32,143 nucleotides of DNA from a virus: positions 1-32,143 of the IMG/VR virus record IMGVR_UViG_3300027996_000113, one strand, 5' to 3'. The first letter of the stretch is position 1. Each line of letters starts with the position of its first letter. Below are positions 1 through 6,052 of this stretch, one piece after another. Both the position numbers and the translations under genes were made by a program. The notes below the pieces were generated by a model. The model was not told the DNA's origin, did no database searches, and worked only from the letters and a program-made list of their open reading frames with translations.

Positions 1-1
1 T

Positions 2-304
2 AGTTCAACGGGATTCCCTAATACGCATGAATTAGGAGAAGCTCCATTAGTAAATTATGTGAAAATATCAGAATTAGCAACATTTAGTGGAGATTTAATT
101 TCAGATGCAAATACTTTTCACAATGGAGGTAGTGGAGCATTTGATTTTACTCCTTATAGTCCTAAACAGTGGTACAGAATGGGTGATGGAACTCCATCAG
201 ATTATTCTACATTTCCGTTGATGGCTAACAGGGGAAGTGTGGCAAATGTAGATATGACTATGACCAGTGGCACAATAGGGGAATTTGTGTCAGATGTTCC
301 CTGA
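2..304 (+). CDS. C-terminal fragment of putative virion (tail fibre/tip) protein, partial
   Basis: The reading frame is already open at the first base, so this is the last 100 codons of a gene that begins outside the window. An internal GTG at 59 is only an artificial start. The fragment is rich in Gly, Ser, Thr, Asp and aromatic residues (for example GGSGAFDFTPYSPKQWYRMG) and has no membrane segment, coiled coil or catalytic motif. Such composition is usual for beta-rich receptor-binding or tail-tip proteins. It lies just before the lysis-type genes, where such genes are often found. No family is recognised, and the virion assignment is inference from position and composition. Confidence 0.5.
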   Translation, partial: SSTGFPNTHELGEAPLVNYVKISELATFSGDLISDANTFHNGGSGAFDFTPYSPKQWYRMGDGTPSDYSTFPLMANRGSVANVDMTMTSGTIGEFVSDVP

Positions 305-347
305 TGTTAAACATAAATAAATAAATAACGTATATAATTATAAACCT

Positions 348-635
348 ATGGAGGAAATACTTTTCAAACTTTTAGAGCAAACTCCTACTATTATTGCTTT
401 ATCTTTGGGTATCTTTGTTCTTTGGAAGGATAAAAAAGAGACTAAAAAGGAGACAATAGCAGAGCGCAAAGCTAGTAGAAAGGAGTTAAAAGATGTTAAA
501 GATGCTCAAGCTTTAGAATTAAAAGAGCTTAATGATTATATTAGGCAGAGAGATCTGGAAACATTGGAAGCTCTGGAGGATGTAGTAACTGCTGTTAGTA
601 GTATAAATAGTTTAATAAATGAAAAATTTAATTAA
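348..635 (+). CDS. BhlA/UviB-like small membrane protein, holin candidate
   Basis: This is a 95-residue protein with one hydrophobic segment at about residues 13-26 (TIIALSLGIFVLWK), then a highly charged Lys/Glu-rich stretch and a long helical, probably coiled-coil tail. That order, a short N-terminal membrane helix followed by a KE-rich cytoplasmic helix, is what the BhlA/UviB family of phage and bacteriocin holin-like proteins shows. It sits about 45 bases after a virion gene and faces the amidase and spanin-like genes, so a role in timing or permeabilising the inner membrane is reasonable. A structural membrane role cannot be excluded. The ATG at 348 is the first in the frame. Confidence 0.5.
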   Translation: MEEILFKLLEQTPTIIALSLGIFVLWKDKKETKKETIAERKASRKELKDVKDAQALELKELNDYIRQRDLETLEALEDVVTAVSSINSLINEKFN

Positions 636-744
636 GGCTATGCCTAAAGTAAAAGTAGATCATTCAAAGTGCTTAGAGGATTTTTGTAAAAAGCAAAAAG
701 AAAGGATCAGCAAGCTAAAAAGTAGAACTAAGGAAAAAAAATAG
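619..744 (+). CDS. 41-residue basic peptide, unknown
   Basis: A short open frame begins at an ATG that overlaps the last 17 bases of the holin-like gene in another frame and ends with TAG at 742-744. It encodes about 41 residues, nearly a third of them Lys or Arg, with two cysteines (CLEDFCKKQKERISKLKSR) and an amphipathic helical C-terminus. Its stop codon directly abuts the stop codon of the oppositely oriented gene at 745. The tight packing and overlapping start argue that it is translated by coupling. No family is recognised. It may be a small DNA- or membrane-binding peptide, or a chance frame. Confidence 0.4.
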   Translation: MKNLIKAMPKVKVDHSKCLEDFCKKQKERISKLKSRTKEKK

Positions 745-1173
745 TCATTGCAACAGGCTTATAAGCAGTGCAGTGGTTAGTCCTACAGTTAATACTCCTC
801 CTCCTACCAGAGAGATAGTGTTTTTTACCTTGAGTTTCTTTTTTTCCTTTTTTAGCATCTCAATATACTCCTTATTTACATCTAAGGCTTTTAATTGCTG
901 CTTTTCTATGTCCTGTAGTAGTAGTATCTGCTCCTTTTGGTTGGTAATTGCTCCATTTTGGCTACTTATAAGATCAAACTGCTTAACAGTTAGCAGATTG
1001 CAGGAATCTTTATAGATCATGCACTTATAATTGACCTTTTTTAGCACATCAAAGCTATCTAATCTGTTAGCTACCTGCTCCAGGAGTGATCTAGAAACTG
1101 ATATTTCTTGACAATCTGCTGATAAGGGCAGCATCTGAGCTATCCCGGTAATTAATAGTAGTATATGTCTCAT
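745..1173 (-). CDS. Signal peptide-coiled coil-TM protein, unimolecular spanin-like
   Basis: This protein has 142 residues. It has an N-terminal export signal (about residues 1-20, MRHILLLITGIAQMLPLSA), a central helical region that looks coiled-coil (about 70-118) and a C-terminal hydrophobic segment (about 119-141). This topology, exported N-terminus and C-terminal membrane anchor, is that of unimolecular spanins such as phage T1 gp11, which disrupt the outer membrane at the end of lysis. The residues before the first Cys (SADC) do not fit a normal lipobox, so lipid attachment is doubtful. Its start lies inside the preceding spanin-like gene, overlapping by 83 bases in another frame, much like Rz/Rz1. 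It is the last gene of the amidase cassette. Confidence 0.5.
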   Translation of the reverse strand: MRHILLLITGIAQMLPLSADCQEISVSRSLLEQVANRLDSFDVLKKVNYKCMIYKDSCNLLTVKQFDLISSQNGAITNQKEQILLLQDIEKQQLKALDVNKEYIEMLKKEKKKLKVKNTISLVGGGVLTVGLTTALLISLLQ

Positions 1174-1450
1174 TTAATCTATTTATTTCTTTGCTGATCT
1201 TGTCTAATTTCCTCTTATGGTCAGGAATAGCAAATTTTAAGGAGTCTATTTTGTTGAAAAGTACAGTATTTTCATTGCTTAACTGGTCAAAATCATATTT
1301 TAATATGTTGATAGTCTCCTGCATGTCCATCCTGATCTGATTGTAGTTGATATATGGCTCAGGTTTTTTCTTGAATACTATTACCAGGAACAGTATTAAT
1401 ATAATTACAGCCTGAACTATAAAGGCTATGCTAGTGGTAGATAATTTCAT
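1091..1450 (-). CDS. Rz-like inner-membrane spanin candidate
   Basis: This is a 119-residue protein with one N-terminal transmembrane helix at about residues 8-27 (AFIVQAVIILILFLVIVF), a positively charged cytoplasm-to-membrane boundary (KKKPEP) and a long periplasmic helical region with heptad-like spacing. This is the i-spanin architecture. The ATG follows the amidase stop codon with no gap (TAA then ATG), indicating translational coupling. The last 83 bases overlap the next gene, which has an export signal, as Rz and Rz1 genes often do. Spanins are too divergent to confirm by eye, so the call rests on topology, overlap and the endolysin neighbour. Confidence 0.5.
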   Translation of the reverse strand: MKLSTTSIAFIVQAVIILILFLVIVFKKKPEPYINYNQIRMDMQETINILKYDFDQLSNENTVLFNKIDSLKFAIPDHKRKLDKISKEINRLNETYTTINYRDSSDAALISRLSRNISF

Positions 1451-2014
1451 TTATACCATCTTTTTAATGCTTTCAAAAACCCATGTAGCTATCCTGTCTC
1501 TGCCTGCCTTTGTCATTAGGTACTTTTTGCATTCCTTTTCTGTGTCCATAAAGAAGGATTCAATCAATACGGCAGGCATATTAGTGTTTTTGATTACATA
1601 GAAATCTGACTGCTTAATTCCTCTCCAGCGTTCTCCATCAAAAAGAGGGTAGTACAGATCCTGGAAATCTTCTGCCATTGACATAGACTTACTACTGCAA
1701 TTATTAGATACAAATACTTCACAGCCTGTACCTCCTCCTGCATTGGAATGAATGCTGATATAAAGAGAATTTTGTACTCTATTAGCACGTGTTACACGTT
1801 CTTTAAGTGATATATCAATCTGCTCAGGATTAACATCATAATAGGGCATTCTATGGAACTGCATAAGCTCCATTACTCTATCTTTTATCTGTCTGTTACA
1901 TTCTCCTTCAAAAAGTTGTGATCCATCTTCCCATACCGGAGATCTTTTGCCTTTGGTCTGATAATCTCCATTAATCATTCCTCCATGACCTGCATCTAAG
2001 ATTATTGTTTTCAT
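1451..2014 (-). CDS. N-acetylmuramoyl-L-alanine amidase, endolysin
   Basis: This 187-residue Amidase_3-type enzyme cleaves the bond between N-acetylmuramic acid and L-alanine in peptidoglycan. The zinc-binding motif DAGHGG gives His10, a Glu lies in the FEGECN stretch near residues 36-38, ISIHSN gives His89, and VLIESFF supplies the catalytic Glu152. The domain takes up the whole protein. No wall-binding domain and no signal peptide are visible, so release would depend on a holin. It is the first gene of a leftward three-gene lysis cassette. A possible promoter and the terminator of the upstream operon lie just before it. Confidence 0.88.
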   Translation of the reverse strand: MKTIILDAGHGGMINGDYQTKGKRSPVWEDGSQLFEGECNRQIKDRVMELMQFHRMPYYDVNPEQIDISLKERVTRANRVQNSLYISIHSNAGGGTGCEVFVSNNCSSKSMSMAEDFQDLYYPLFDGERWRGIKQSDFYVIKNTNMPAVLIESFFMDTEKECKKYLMTKAGRDRIATWVFESIKKMV

Positions 2015-2040
2015 ATATTGAGTTTATTTATTGTAATATA

Positions 2041-2071
2041 CAAAATTATTGCCATAAATAAAAAACGGACA
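2041..2071 (-). promoter_or_regulatory. Possible promoter for the lysis cassette
   Basis: On the minus strand TAATTTTG (plus positions 2041-2048) fits the Bacteroidota -7 box TAnnTTTG and lies about 26 bases before the amidase ATG. The -33 position, 20 bases further upstream, reads TGT instead of TTG. The match is therefore partial and it overlaps the terminator T-tract. It would allow the lysis genes to be expressed apart from the recombination genes. Confidence 0.35.
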
Positions 2072-2091
2072 GCCTAAGAGATAGACTGCCC
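2055..2091 (-). terminator. Rho-independent terminator, minus strand
   Basis: On the minus strand GGGCAGTC (plus 2091-2084) can pair with GGCTGTCC (2074-2067) to give an 8-bp stem with two G-U pairs and a 9-base loop, followed at once by GTTTTTTATTT. It lies after the last gene of the recombination operon and before the amidase, so it would separate the two leftward transcription units. Confidence 0.6.
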
Positions 2092-2131
2092 TAATGAGGC
2101 TAATCAGTACGACATGAAAAGGAACCTCATT

Positions 2132-2338
2132 TTATTGACTGTATTTTTTATGGTATAACTCCGCAACAAGATCCCAGTAGGCTTTTTCCCATCCCTCATA
2201 ATTGCTGCACACTTGTATTACAATTTCATCCCATATCTCCTGCTCCCTTATGAATTTACTTTTCCAGGTTCTTTTATCGTGTTCAATTCTTTTTAATTCT
2301 TTTTTTGCCTCTATAAGCATATCTTTATAAAAATCCAT
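2132..2338 (-). CDS. Small hypothetical protein, 68 aa
   Basis: This is a 68-residue protein with alternating Lys/Glu and several Trp residues (TWKSKF, EIWDE, EGWEKAYWD), predicted mostly helical, soluble and without Cys. No family is recognised. It is the last gene of the leftward recombination operon, 4 bases after the preceding gene and followed by the terminator at 2055-2091. Accessory functions in recombination or host takeover are possible, but nothing in the sequence points to one. Confidence 0.55.
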   Translation of the reverse strand: MDFYKDMLIEAKKELKRIEHDKRTWKSKFIREQEIWDEIVIQVCSNYEGWEKAYWDLVAELYHKKYSQ

Positions 2339-2342
2339 AATC

Positions 2343-2588
2343 TTAATTTATTAAAGAGTCAATAGGAATCATACTTACTACATAGAAGAAACCATTTTCA
2401 TCTGTTTTTTGAGTAATAAATTGAACTTTAAAACTACTTTTTGATTGTGTATTATCTTCAGAATAAACAGATATAGAATAAACGTTATCTATTTCAGGCA
2501 AAGAATCAGCTTTATCCCAAAATTCTACTATACTTCCAAAAGAAGGATGATGTACATTGAATAATATTCTCATTTTTAAATATTTCAT
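2343..2588 (-). CDS. Small hypothetical protein, 81 aa
   Basis: This is an 81-residue protein with alternating hydrophobic and polar residues suggesting a small beta-rich fold (SISVYSED, FKVQFITQKTDENGFFYVVSMIPI). The ATG overlaps the stop codon of the exonuclease gene as ATGA, so translation is probably coupled. A second Met at residue 6 (MRILF) is another possible start. No family is recognised. It lies between the YqaJ-like exonuclease and a 68-residue unknown protein in the leftward operon. Its codons look somewhat more AT-rich than those of the exonuclease gene. Confidence 0.55.
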   Translation of the reverse strand: MKYLKMRILFNVHHPSFGSIVEFWDKADSLPEIDNVYSISVYSEDNTQSKSSFKVQFITQKTDENGFFYVVSMIPIDSLIN

Positions 2589-3232
2589 AATCCATTAAAT
2601 TCATTAATAATACTATCTCTCTGCTTACCTGCCTGGTATATGACCTGAGCCATCTCATCCATCAGCTCCTCATTACGCTCTATCCTGACAATATGCAGGA
2701 AGTTCTTAGAGTCTAATAGCCTGGGATCAAAGCTACAGAAGTCTATCCACTTTCTACCTGAGCAGAATAGCTGATGATGTACCTGATAATAGTACTGTTT
2801 TGATAGCTTGTATAGATCAGTATCATCTTTTAAAGATAGTACGTTATTTAGATGATTAATGCGGTTATAAGGGCACTTGATCTCTAGCATTCCATCTATA
2901 CCTATCAATCCATCAGGACTAGATCCTGTATTCTCATCAAAATGAAAAAAACCTCCATTAGTTACCTCCTGATCTGTTACCATCTCATAACAATTAACTG
3001 CGTCAGTCTCATGATCTACTCCATGCTGCATAGCACTATTAGTAAAGCTGTCTATCTGTATAGGGTATATGCTTTCTATAGCTTTCTGAGTTATATAGGT
3101 ATGAGCAGTTTTAGATAGCTCTCCTGCTTTTTTTGCCTTAACAAACAGATTGCAAATGTCTGAAGATGTAAACAGGCCTAATCTTAGATTAAACCAGTCT
3201 ACAGATCTCTGCTCTATATCTAACCATCTCAT
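2585..3232 (-). CDS. YqaJ/lambda-exonuclease-type recombination nuclease
   Basis: This 215-residue PD-(D/E)XK nuclease would resect double-stranded DNA ends to make 3' single strands for annealing. The N-terminal RSVDWFNLRLGLFTSSD segment is the usual YqaJ start. Catalytic candidates are Glu75 (HGVDHETDAV), Asp107 (SSPDG) and Glu117/Lys119 (LEIKCP), and the C-terminal YYYQVHHQLF at 147-156 matches the family helix. The length is normal for the family. The start overlaps the ERF gene stop (ATGA). The ERF-exonuclease pair makes a two-component phage recombinase of the Red/SynExo kind. Confidence 0.88.
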   Translation of the reverse strand: MRWLDIEQRSVDWFNLRLGLFTSSDICNLFVKAKKAGELSKTAHTYITQKAIESIYPIQIDSFTNSAMQHGVDHETDAVNCYEMVTDQEVTNGGFFHFDENTGSSPDGLIGIDGMLEIKCPYNRINHLNNVLSLKDDTDLYKLSKQYYYQVHHQLFCSGRKWIDFCSFDPRLLDSKNFLHIVRIERNEELMDEMAQVIYQAGKQRDSIINEFNGL

Positions 3233-3816
3233 ACTTTTGTAGTTTTATCCAGTGCTAAAATTGTTTTCTTAGTAGCTGCAGATAGTATGTATTTTTGCTC
3301 TACAGCATCAAAATTGCCATCTCTGTTATAAGCAGATAAAGCATGTTTATACATTCCCTTAGGTAATGCTCCTTTCTTTGCAGGAGTGATAGTTTTCATG
3401 CTATTACCATCATCATCAGTATCAACACTTATAGCCAAAATAGCAGATATAGCATAGCGTTTAGCATAGGTTATACCTCCTCCTATTTGCTGCAGGTTGT
3501 TAGTTCCTTTGTTCCCGGCCATAGGATTAAAGTGCATTCCTGATCCTCTGTATTGTCCTGATTCGTGCATGATAGTAGTGATAAGGTAATCTCCTGCCAG
3601 GTCCTGCATTATTGTTAATCCATTTTTGTACAGTAGTGGCCTGACAGTATTCAGGATGTTATCTAGTGATAGATAAGAGTTTCTTAGATGCGGATTCTTT
3701 GCATCCTTTTTTAGACTGGCAGCATCAAAGTCTTTAGCAAAGGTAATTAGTGCTTTACTAAGTTTTGTAATATCTGCAGTTTGCCATAAATTAGGCATTG
3801 GATAAATCAGTTCCAT
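3229..3816 (-). CDS. erf: ERF-family single-strand annealing protein
   Basis: This 195-residue protein belongs to the ERF recombinase family, which anneals complementary single strands during phage recombination and genome circularisation. Family hallmarks are NPHLRNSYLSLDNILNTVRP near residues 41-60, the GLTIMQ turn, and QQIGGGITYAKRYAISAILAI at 109-129 followed by an acidic DTDDDGN. The region after about residue 140 is short and basic. Its ATGA overlap with the exonuclease downstream supports joint expression. The start is preceded by the 13-base word TTAAACATACAAA, also found before two other genes. Confidence 0.9.
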   Translation of the reverse strand: MELIYPMPNLWQTADITKLSKALITFAKDFDAASLKKDAKNPHLRNSYLSLDNILNTVRPLLYKNGLTIMQDLAGDYLITTIMHESGQYRGSGMHFNPMAGNKGTNNLQQIGGGITYAKRYAISAILAISVDTDDDGNSMKTITPAKKGALPKGMYKHALSAYNRDGNFDAVEQKYILSAATKKTILALDKTTKV

Positions 3817-3979
3817 CTTTTTGTATGTTTAATTTGTTAGTAATTAATTTTTGTACATCCTGTTGATATTGCAGGATTACCTTTTGCTGCTCATACTGAT
3901 TGTATAAAGCCATTAACCGGGCCTGTTCATCCTTGCTATGCATGGATCTCTCTTTAGGCTGTTTGTTCTCTTGTTTCAT
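3791..3979 (-). CDS. Small hypothetical protein, 62 aa
   Basis: This is a 62-residue Gln- and Lys-rich protein predicted as a single long helix (ALYNQYEQQKVILQYQQDVQ), possibly coiled coil. It overlaps the preceding gene by 26 bases and the ERF gene by 26 bases, so the three are probably translationally coupled. No family is recognised. A helper or multimerisation role with ERF would be a guess based only on position. Confidence 0.5.
   Translation of the reverse strand: MKQENKQPKERSMHSKDEQARLMALYNQYEQQKVILQYQQDVQKLITNKLNIQKDGTDLSNA
3820..3832 (-). repeat. 13-base leader word TTAAACATACAAA, copy 1
   Basis: On the minus strand TTAAACATACAAA ends 3 bases before the ATG of the ERF gene. Exact copies precede the starts at 9404 and 15476, and a reversed copy lies at 23977-23989. 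It may help translation initiation in a system with weak Shine-Dalgarno use. Confidence 0.5.
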
Positions 3980-4337
3980 CTTTTAGCTGTTTGTTATGTA
4001 TGTTTATAGCTCTAAAACATGCTTTAGAAAATTCCTCTTCTATGAAATCTATCTGAGATCCTGGAACTAAAGCAAGAGTACCAACAATAGAAGCCATTAA
4101 TCCTACGTTATCCATTGCCATATCTGTACTTTGTACTATTTTCTCTCTTGATGTTTTGGAGGCTTTTTGAATCTGTATTAATTGATTTTTGATGTATTTT
4201 AACTTAGAGCTGCAGGTATGCCTATGCTCTCCTTTTATAAGATTTGAGCTTAGTAGTTCTCTATATGCAAACTCCTGAAGGAGCAAAGAGCAAAATACTA
4301 TCTTTTTATTTATGAGGTCTGTATCTGCCTGATTCAT
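3954..4337 (-). CDS. Hypothetical protein, 127 aa
   Basis: This is a 127-residue, mainly helical protein with a moderately hydrophobic stretch near residues 78-92 (VGLMASIVGTLALVPG) that may be a short membrane-associated helix or a buried helix. Cysteines are scattered and form no metal-binding pattern. The start overlaps the preceding stop as ATGA. No family is recognised. It lies in the leftward operon ahead of the ERF and exonuclease genes, and an early accessory role is all that context supports. Confidence 0.55.
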   Translation of the reverse strand: MNQADTDLINKKIVFCSLLLQEFAYRELLSSNLIKGEHRHTCSSKLKYIKNQLIQIQKASKTSREKIVQSTDMAMDNVGLMASIVGTLALVPGSQIDFIEEEFSKACFRAINIHNKQLKDETREQTA

Positions 4338-4570
4338 TTTTTTACTTTTAGACAGTCATTAATATTATCATCCAGTTTGTTAAGCTGATCTACTTCATAT
4401 CCTGCAGATACTAGTATAGCTTTAGTTCGTTTGTGAGATTTAGCATAATCATCAGCTATATCTTTTTTATCAGAAGAAAGTGATACTACTCCTGTAAGCA
4501 CATATTCATATTCTACTTCCTGCTGTAGTTTTTTTAGATCTACCATTAGTCTTTGATTTTGTAAATTCAT
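4334..4570 (-). CDS. Hypothetical protein, 78 aa
   Basis: The frame is open for 93 codons, but I place the start at the Met at 4570 (MNLQNQRLMVDLKKLQQEVE) because that ATG overlaps the upstream stop by one base (TAATG), the usual coupled arrangement in this operon. The protein is short, charged and helical, with a likely coiled coil near the N-terminus. The alternative start at 4615 would lie inside the upstream gene. No family is recognised. Confidence 0.55.
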   Translation of the reverse strand: MNLQNQRLMVDLKKLQQEVEYEYVLTGVVSLSSDKKDIADDYAKSHKRTKAILVSAGYEVDQLNKLDDNINDCLKVKK

Positions 4571-4875
4571 TATAAATATATTTTGATTAGTGTACGAATA
4601 TCCAGGCATCTCCAAGCTTGCTTATCAATATCAAAAAACTTTTGAATGCTCCAGGATGATTTATTATTAGTGGGAACGTAAGGAATGTCAAATTTAAGAG
4701 TACCATAAGCCTCTCTTACTTCTCCTGTACTTTTCTTTGTGAAGTCAAAATGTACCTCTCCTGCTATTAGTCTAGTCTGTAGCTTATACTTTGCCCAAGC
4801 AAATATTAAAGCCTCTGAGAAGGTATTAAAATTGTGTTTTACTTTGTGTGCGAGAATCATTACTGCCTTTTTCAT
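4570..4875 (-). CDS. SH3 beta-barrel fold protein (DUF2693/WYL_2-like)
   Basis: This is a 101-residue protein. An N-terminal helix (NTFSEALIFAWAKYKL) is followed by a beta-rich segment with the signature FDFTKKSTGEVREAYGTL near residues 44-61 and then FFDIDKQAWRCLDIRTLI. This order closely resembles the small SH3-barrel proteins (DUF2693, WYL_2) that are common in Bacteroidota phages and mobile elements. Their biochemical role is not established. Nucleic-acid binding or regulation is usually suspected. It is the first gene after the leftward promoter at 4915-4945. Confidence 0.7.
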   Translation of the reverse strand: MKKAVMILAHKVKHNFNTFSEALIFAWAKYKLQTRLIAGEVHFDFTKKSTGEVREAYGTLKFDIPYVPTNNKSSWSIQKFFDIDKQAWRCLDIRTLIKIYL

Positions 4876-4914
4876 GTCATTTGGTTTTGATTATTTAATC
4901 CTTTTGTCGTGTTA

Positions 4915-4945
4915 CAAAGATATGTTAACTTTTGATTCTTTGCAA
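4915..4945 (-). promoter_or_regulatory. Leftward early promoter
   Basis: On the minus strand TTG (plus 4945-4943) and TATCTTTG (4922-4915) are separated by exactly 20 bases, a full match to the Bacteroidota consensus TTG-N~20-TAnnTTTG. The -33 element is embedded in AAAACTTGCAAA, shared with the promoter at 5662. It would drive the leftward operon starting at 4875. Confidence 0.72.
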
Positions 4946-4960
4946 GTTTTTGGCTTTTTT

Positions 4961-4992
4961 TTTGCATTTTGATATAAAAATACTTAGTTTTG
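4961..4992 (+). promoter_or_regulatory. Rightward early promoter
   Basis: TTTG at 4961-4964 and TAGTTTTG at 4985-4992 are separated by 20 bases, matching the Bacteroidota promoter consensus. The expected start is about 25 bases before the ATG at 5025. It diverges from the leftward promoter, with only 15 bases between the two -33 elements, so one bound protein could control both. Confidence 0.72.
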
Positions 4993-5024
4993 TGTATAGT
5001 TATTAATTCACAATCAGCAAAACA

Positions 5025-5282
5025 ATGAGAAAAAAAACCAAAAAAATACTAGCTAAGATGATCAGGGATTACATGTACCATAATAGTATAGTACATCTTC
5101 AGGAGAAAAATCCTTTTCCGGTATCCTGGCGGACCATAAGCAGTATTAAAAAAGAGGGGCCTCAGTGCTTTAGTAAAGCTACACAAAGAAAATTATTAGA
5201 TTTCTTTTGTCTGGCCTATAGATTAGATGGTAGAGATTTTGAAGTAATAGAGCTGCAGCATGAGAACGATCATAGAAATTAA
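5025..5282 (+). CDS. Putative small HTH regulator, 85 aa
   Basis: This is an 85-residue basic protein and the first gene after the rightward member of the two divergent promoters. The stretch VSWRTISSIKKEGPQCFSKATQRKLLDFFCLAY (about residues 33-65) resembles the recognition-helix half of XRE-type helix-turn-helix domains: a Ser/Thr-rich helix, a Gly-containing loop, then a helix with KLLDFF. The basic N-terminus could add DNA contacts. A Cro/CI-like control of the divergent promoters fits the position. The similarity is weak and the call is tentative. It overlaps the resolvase gene by 23 bases. Confidence 0.4.
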   Translation: MRKKTKKILAKMIRDYMYHNSIVHLQEKNPFPVSWRTISSIKKEGPQCFSKATQRKLLDFFCLAYRLDGRDFEVIELQHENDHRN

Positions 5283-5622
5283 AGGAGTTATTCCTGGCCT
5301 TAATGGTAGTGATGGCTTGATCAGGGAACATTGGGGATCAGCTAAAAAGAGGAAAACAAAGTATCAGCTCCTTATCCGGTCCCAGACTAAGAACAGGCAT
5401 AAGGGATCTGTCAGGATTCAATACATAGGATATAAAAGTATCCTTATGGATTGGGATAATTTTGCTGCATCCTTTAAACATATAGGAGATAGCTTAGTAA
5501 ATGCTAATGTTATAGTAGATGATAAGCCTAGTATTATAGTAGAATTTCTACCAAAACAGATAAAATGCAAAAGAAAAGAGCAAAAAATAGTAGTTATTAT
5601 AGAGGATTTAGGCAGTTTTTAG
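5260..5622 (+). CDS. rusA: RusA-family Holliday junction resolvase
   Basis: This 120-residue protein has the RusA layout: an N-terminal beta strand with Pro (IKGVIPGLNG), a basic segment (SAKKRKTKY), and acidic active-site candidates in MDWDN (Asp64, Asp66), IGDSL (Asp77) and VDDKP (Asp87, Asp88). RusA dimers cut four-way junctions, which here could resolve replication and recombination intermediates made by the ERF/exonuclease pair before packaging. Length is normal for the family. It overlaps the upstream gene by 23 bases, consistent with coupled translation. Confidence 0.85.
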   Translation: MRTIIEIKGVIPGLNGSDGLIREHWGSAKKRKTKYQLLIRSQTKNRHKGSVRIQYIGYKSILMDWDNFAASFKHIGDSLVNANVIVDDKPSIIVEFLPKQIKCKRKEQKIVVIIEDLGSF

Positions 5623-5661
5623 ACTATTTGCATAAAAAAGAGTAGAAAGTTTGCAGAAAAC

Positions 5662-5693
5662 TTGCAAAAGCTAATAGTTTTATATTATCTTTG
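5662..5693 (+). promoter_or_regulatory. Second rightward early promoter
   Basis: TTG at 5662-5664 and TATCTTTG at 5686-5693 are separated by 21 bases, and the ATG of the next gene is 41 bases after the -7 box. The -33 element sits in AAAACTTGCAAA, identical to the leftward promoter, and an AAGTTT/AAACTT inverted pair surrounds positions 5647-5663, so the two may share a regulator. Confidence 0.68.
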
Positions 5694-5733
5694 AGTATAG
5701 CAATTATGCAAAAGGAATTAAAAAATTAAGATC

Positions 5734-6018
5734 ATGGCACATATTAAAAACAATGATACGGTAAAAATTATTAAAGGAATCAATAAAGGCATAACAGGAA
5801 TGGTACAAAACCATAGAGTAAATGGCATAGAAATATTTGAAGTTGTATGCGAATTTACTGGAGCTAATTTAGCTTTTAATACAAAAACAATTTTATTCAG
5901 TAGTGCAGATGTTGAACTGTTAGAAACCGAAAAAGATTTTGATGAAAATTCATTAGTTCCAGATTATATTAAAATGGATTTTGATAAAAATGGATTGCCA
6001 ATAATAACAATTAAGTAA
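5734..6018 (+). CDS. Small protein with KOW-like N-terminus, 94 aa
   Basis: This is a 94-residue acidic protein. Residues 6-23 (NNDTVKIIKGINKGITGM) match the KOW pattern seen in ribosomal proteins and NusG: a hydrophobic strand, Gly at the turn, then a second Gly. The rest is beta-rich with an acidic C-terminal half. KOW domains bind RNA or RNA polymerase-associated proteins, so a transcription or translation factor is possible, but the motif is short and the similarity may reflect only a small barrel fold. It is the first gene after the promoter at 5662-5693. Confidence 0.5.
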   Translation: MAHIKNNDTVKIIKGINKGITGMVQNHRVNGIEIFEVVCEFTGANLAFNTKTILFSSADVELLETEKDFDENSLVPDYIKMDFDKNGLPIITIK

Positions 6019-6052
6019 CTAAAATAATTTTTTAATCATATAATCAAACGAC

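Noticed and set aside
773-1015. Plus-strand 80-residue open frame
   Set aside because: It is antisense to the spanin-like gene, with Ser/Phe-rich composition typical of a reverse-strand shadow of a Lys/Glu-rich gene.
1594-1788. Minus-strand 64-residue frame inside the amidase gene
   Set aside because: It overlaps the amidase in another frame and has no coupling or motif; the amidase has clear catalytic motifs.
2093-2131. AATGAGG/CCTCATT inverted repeat
   Set aside because: The stem is only 7 bp around a 25-base loop with no T-tract, so it may be chance, although it lies next to a real terminator.
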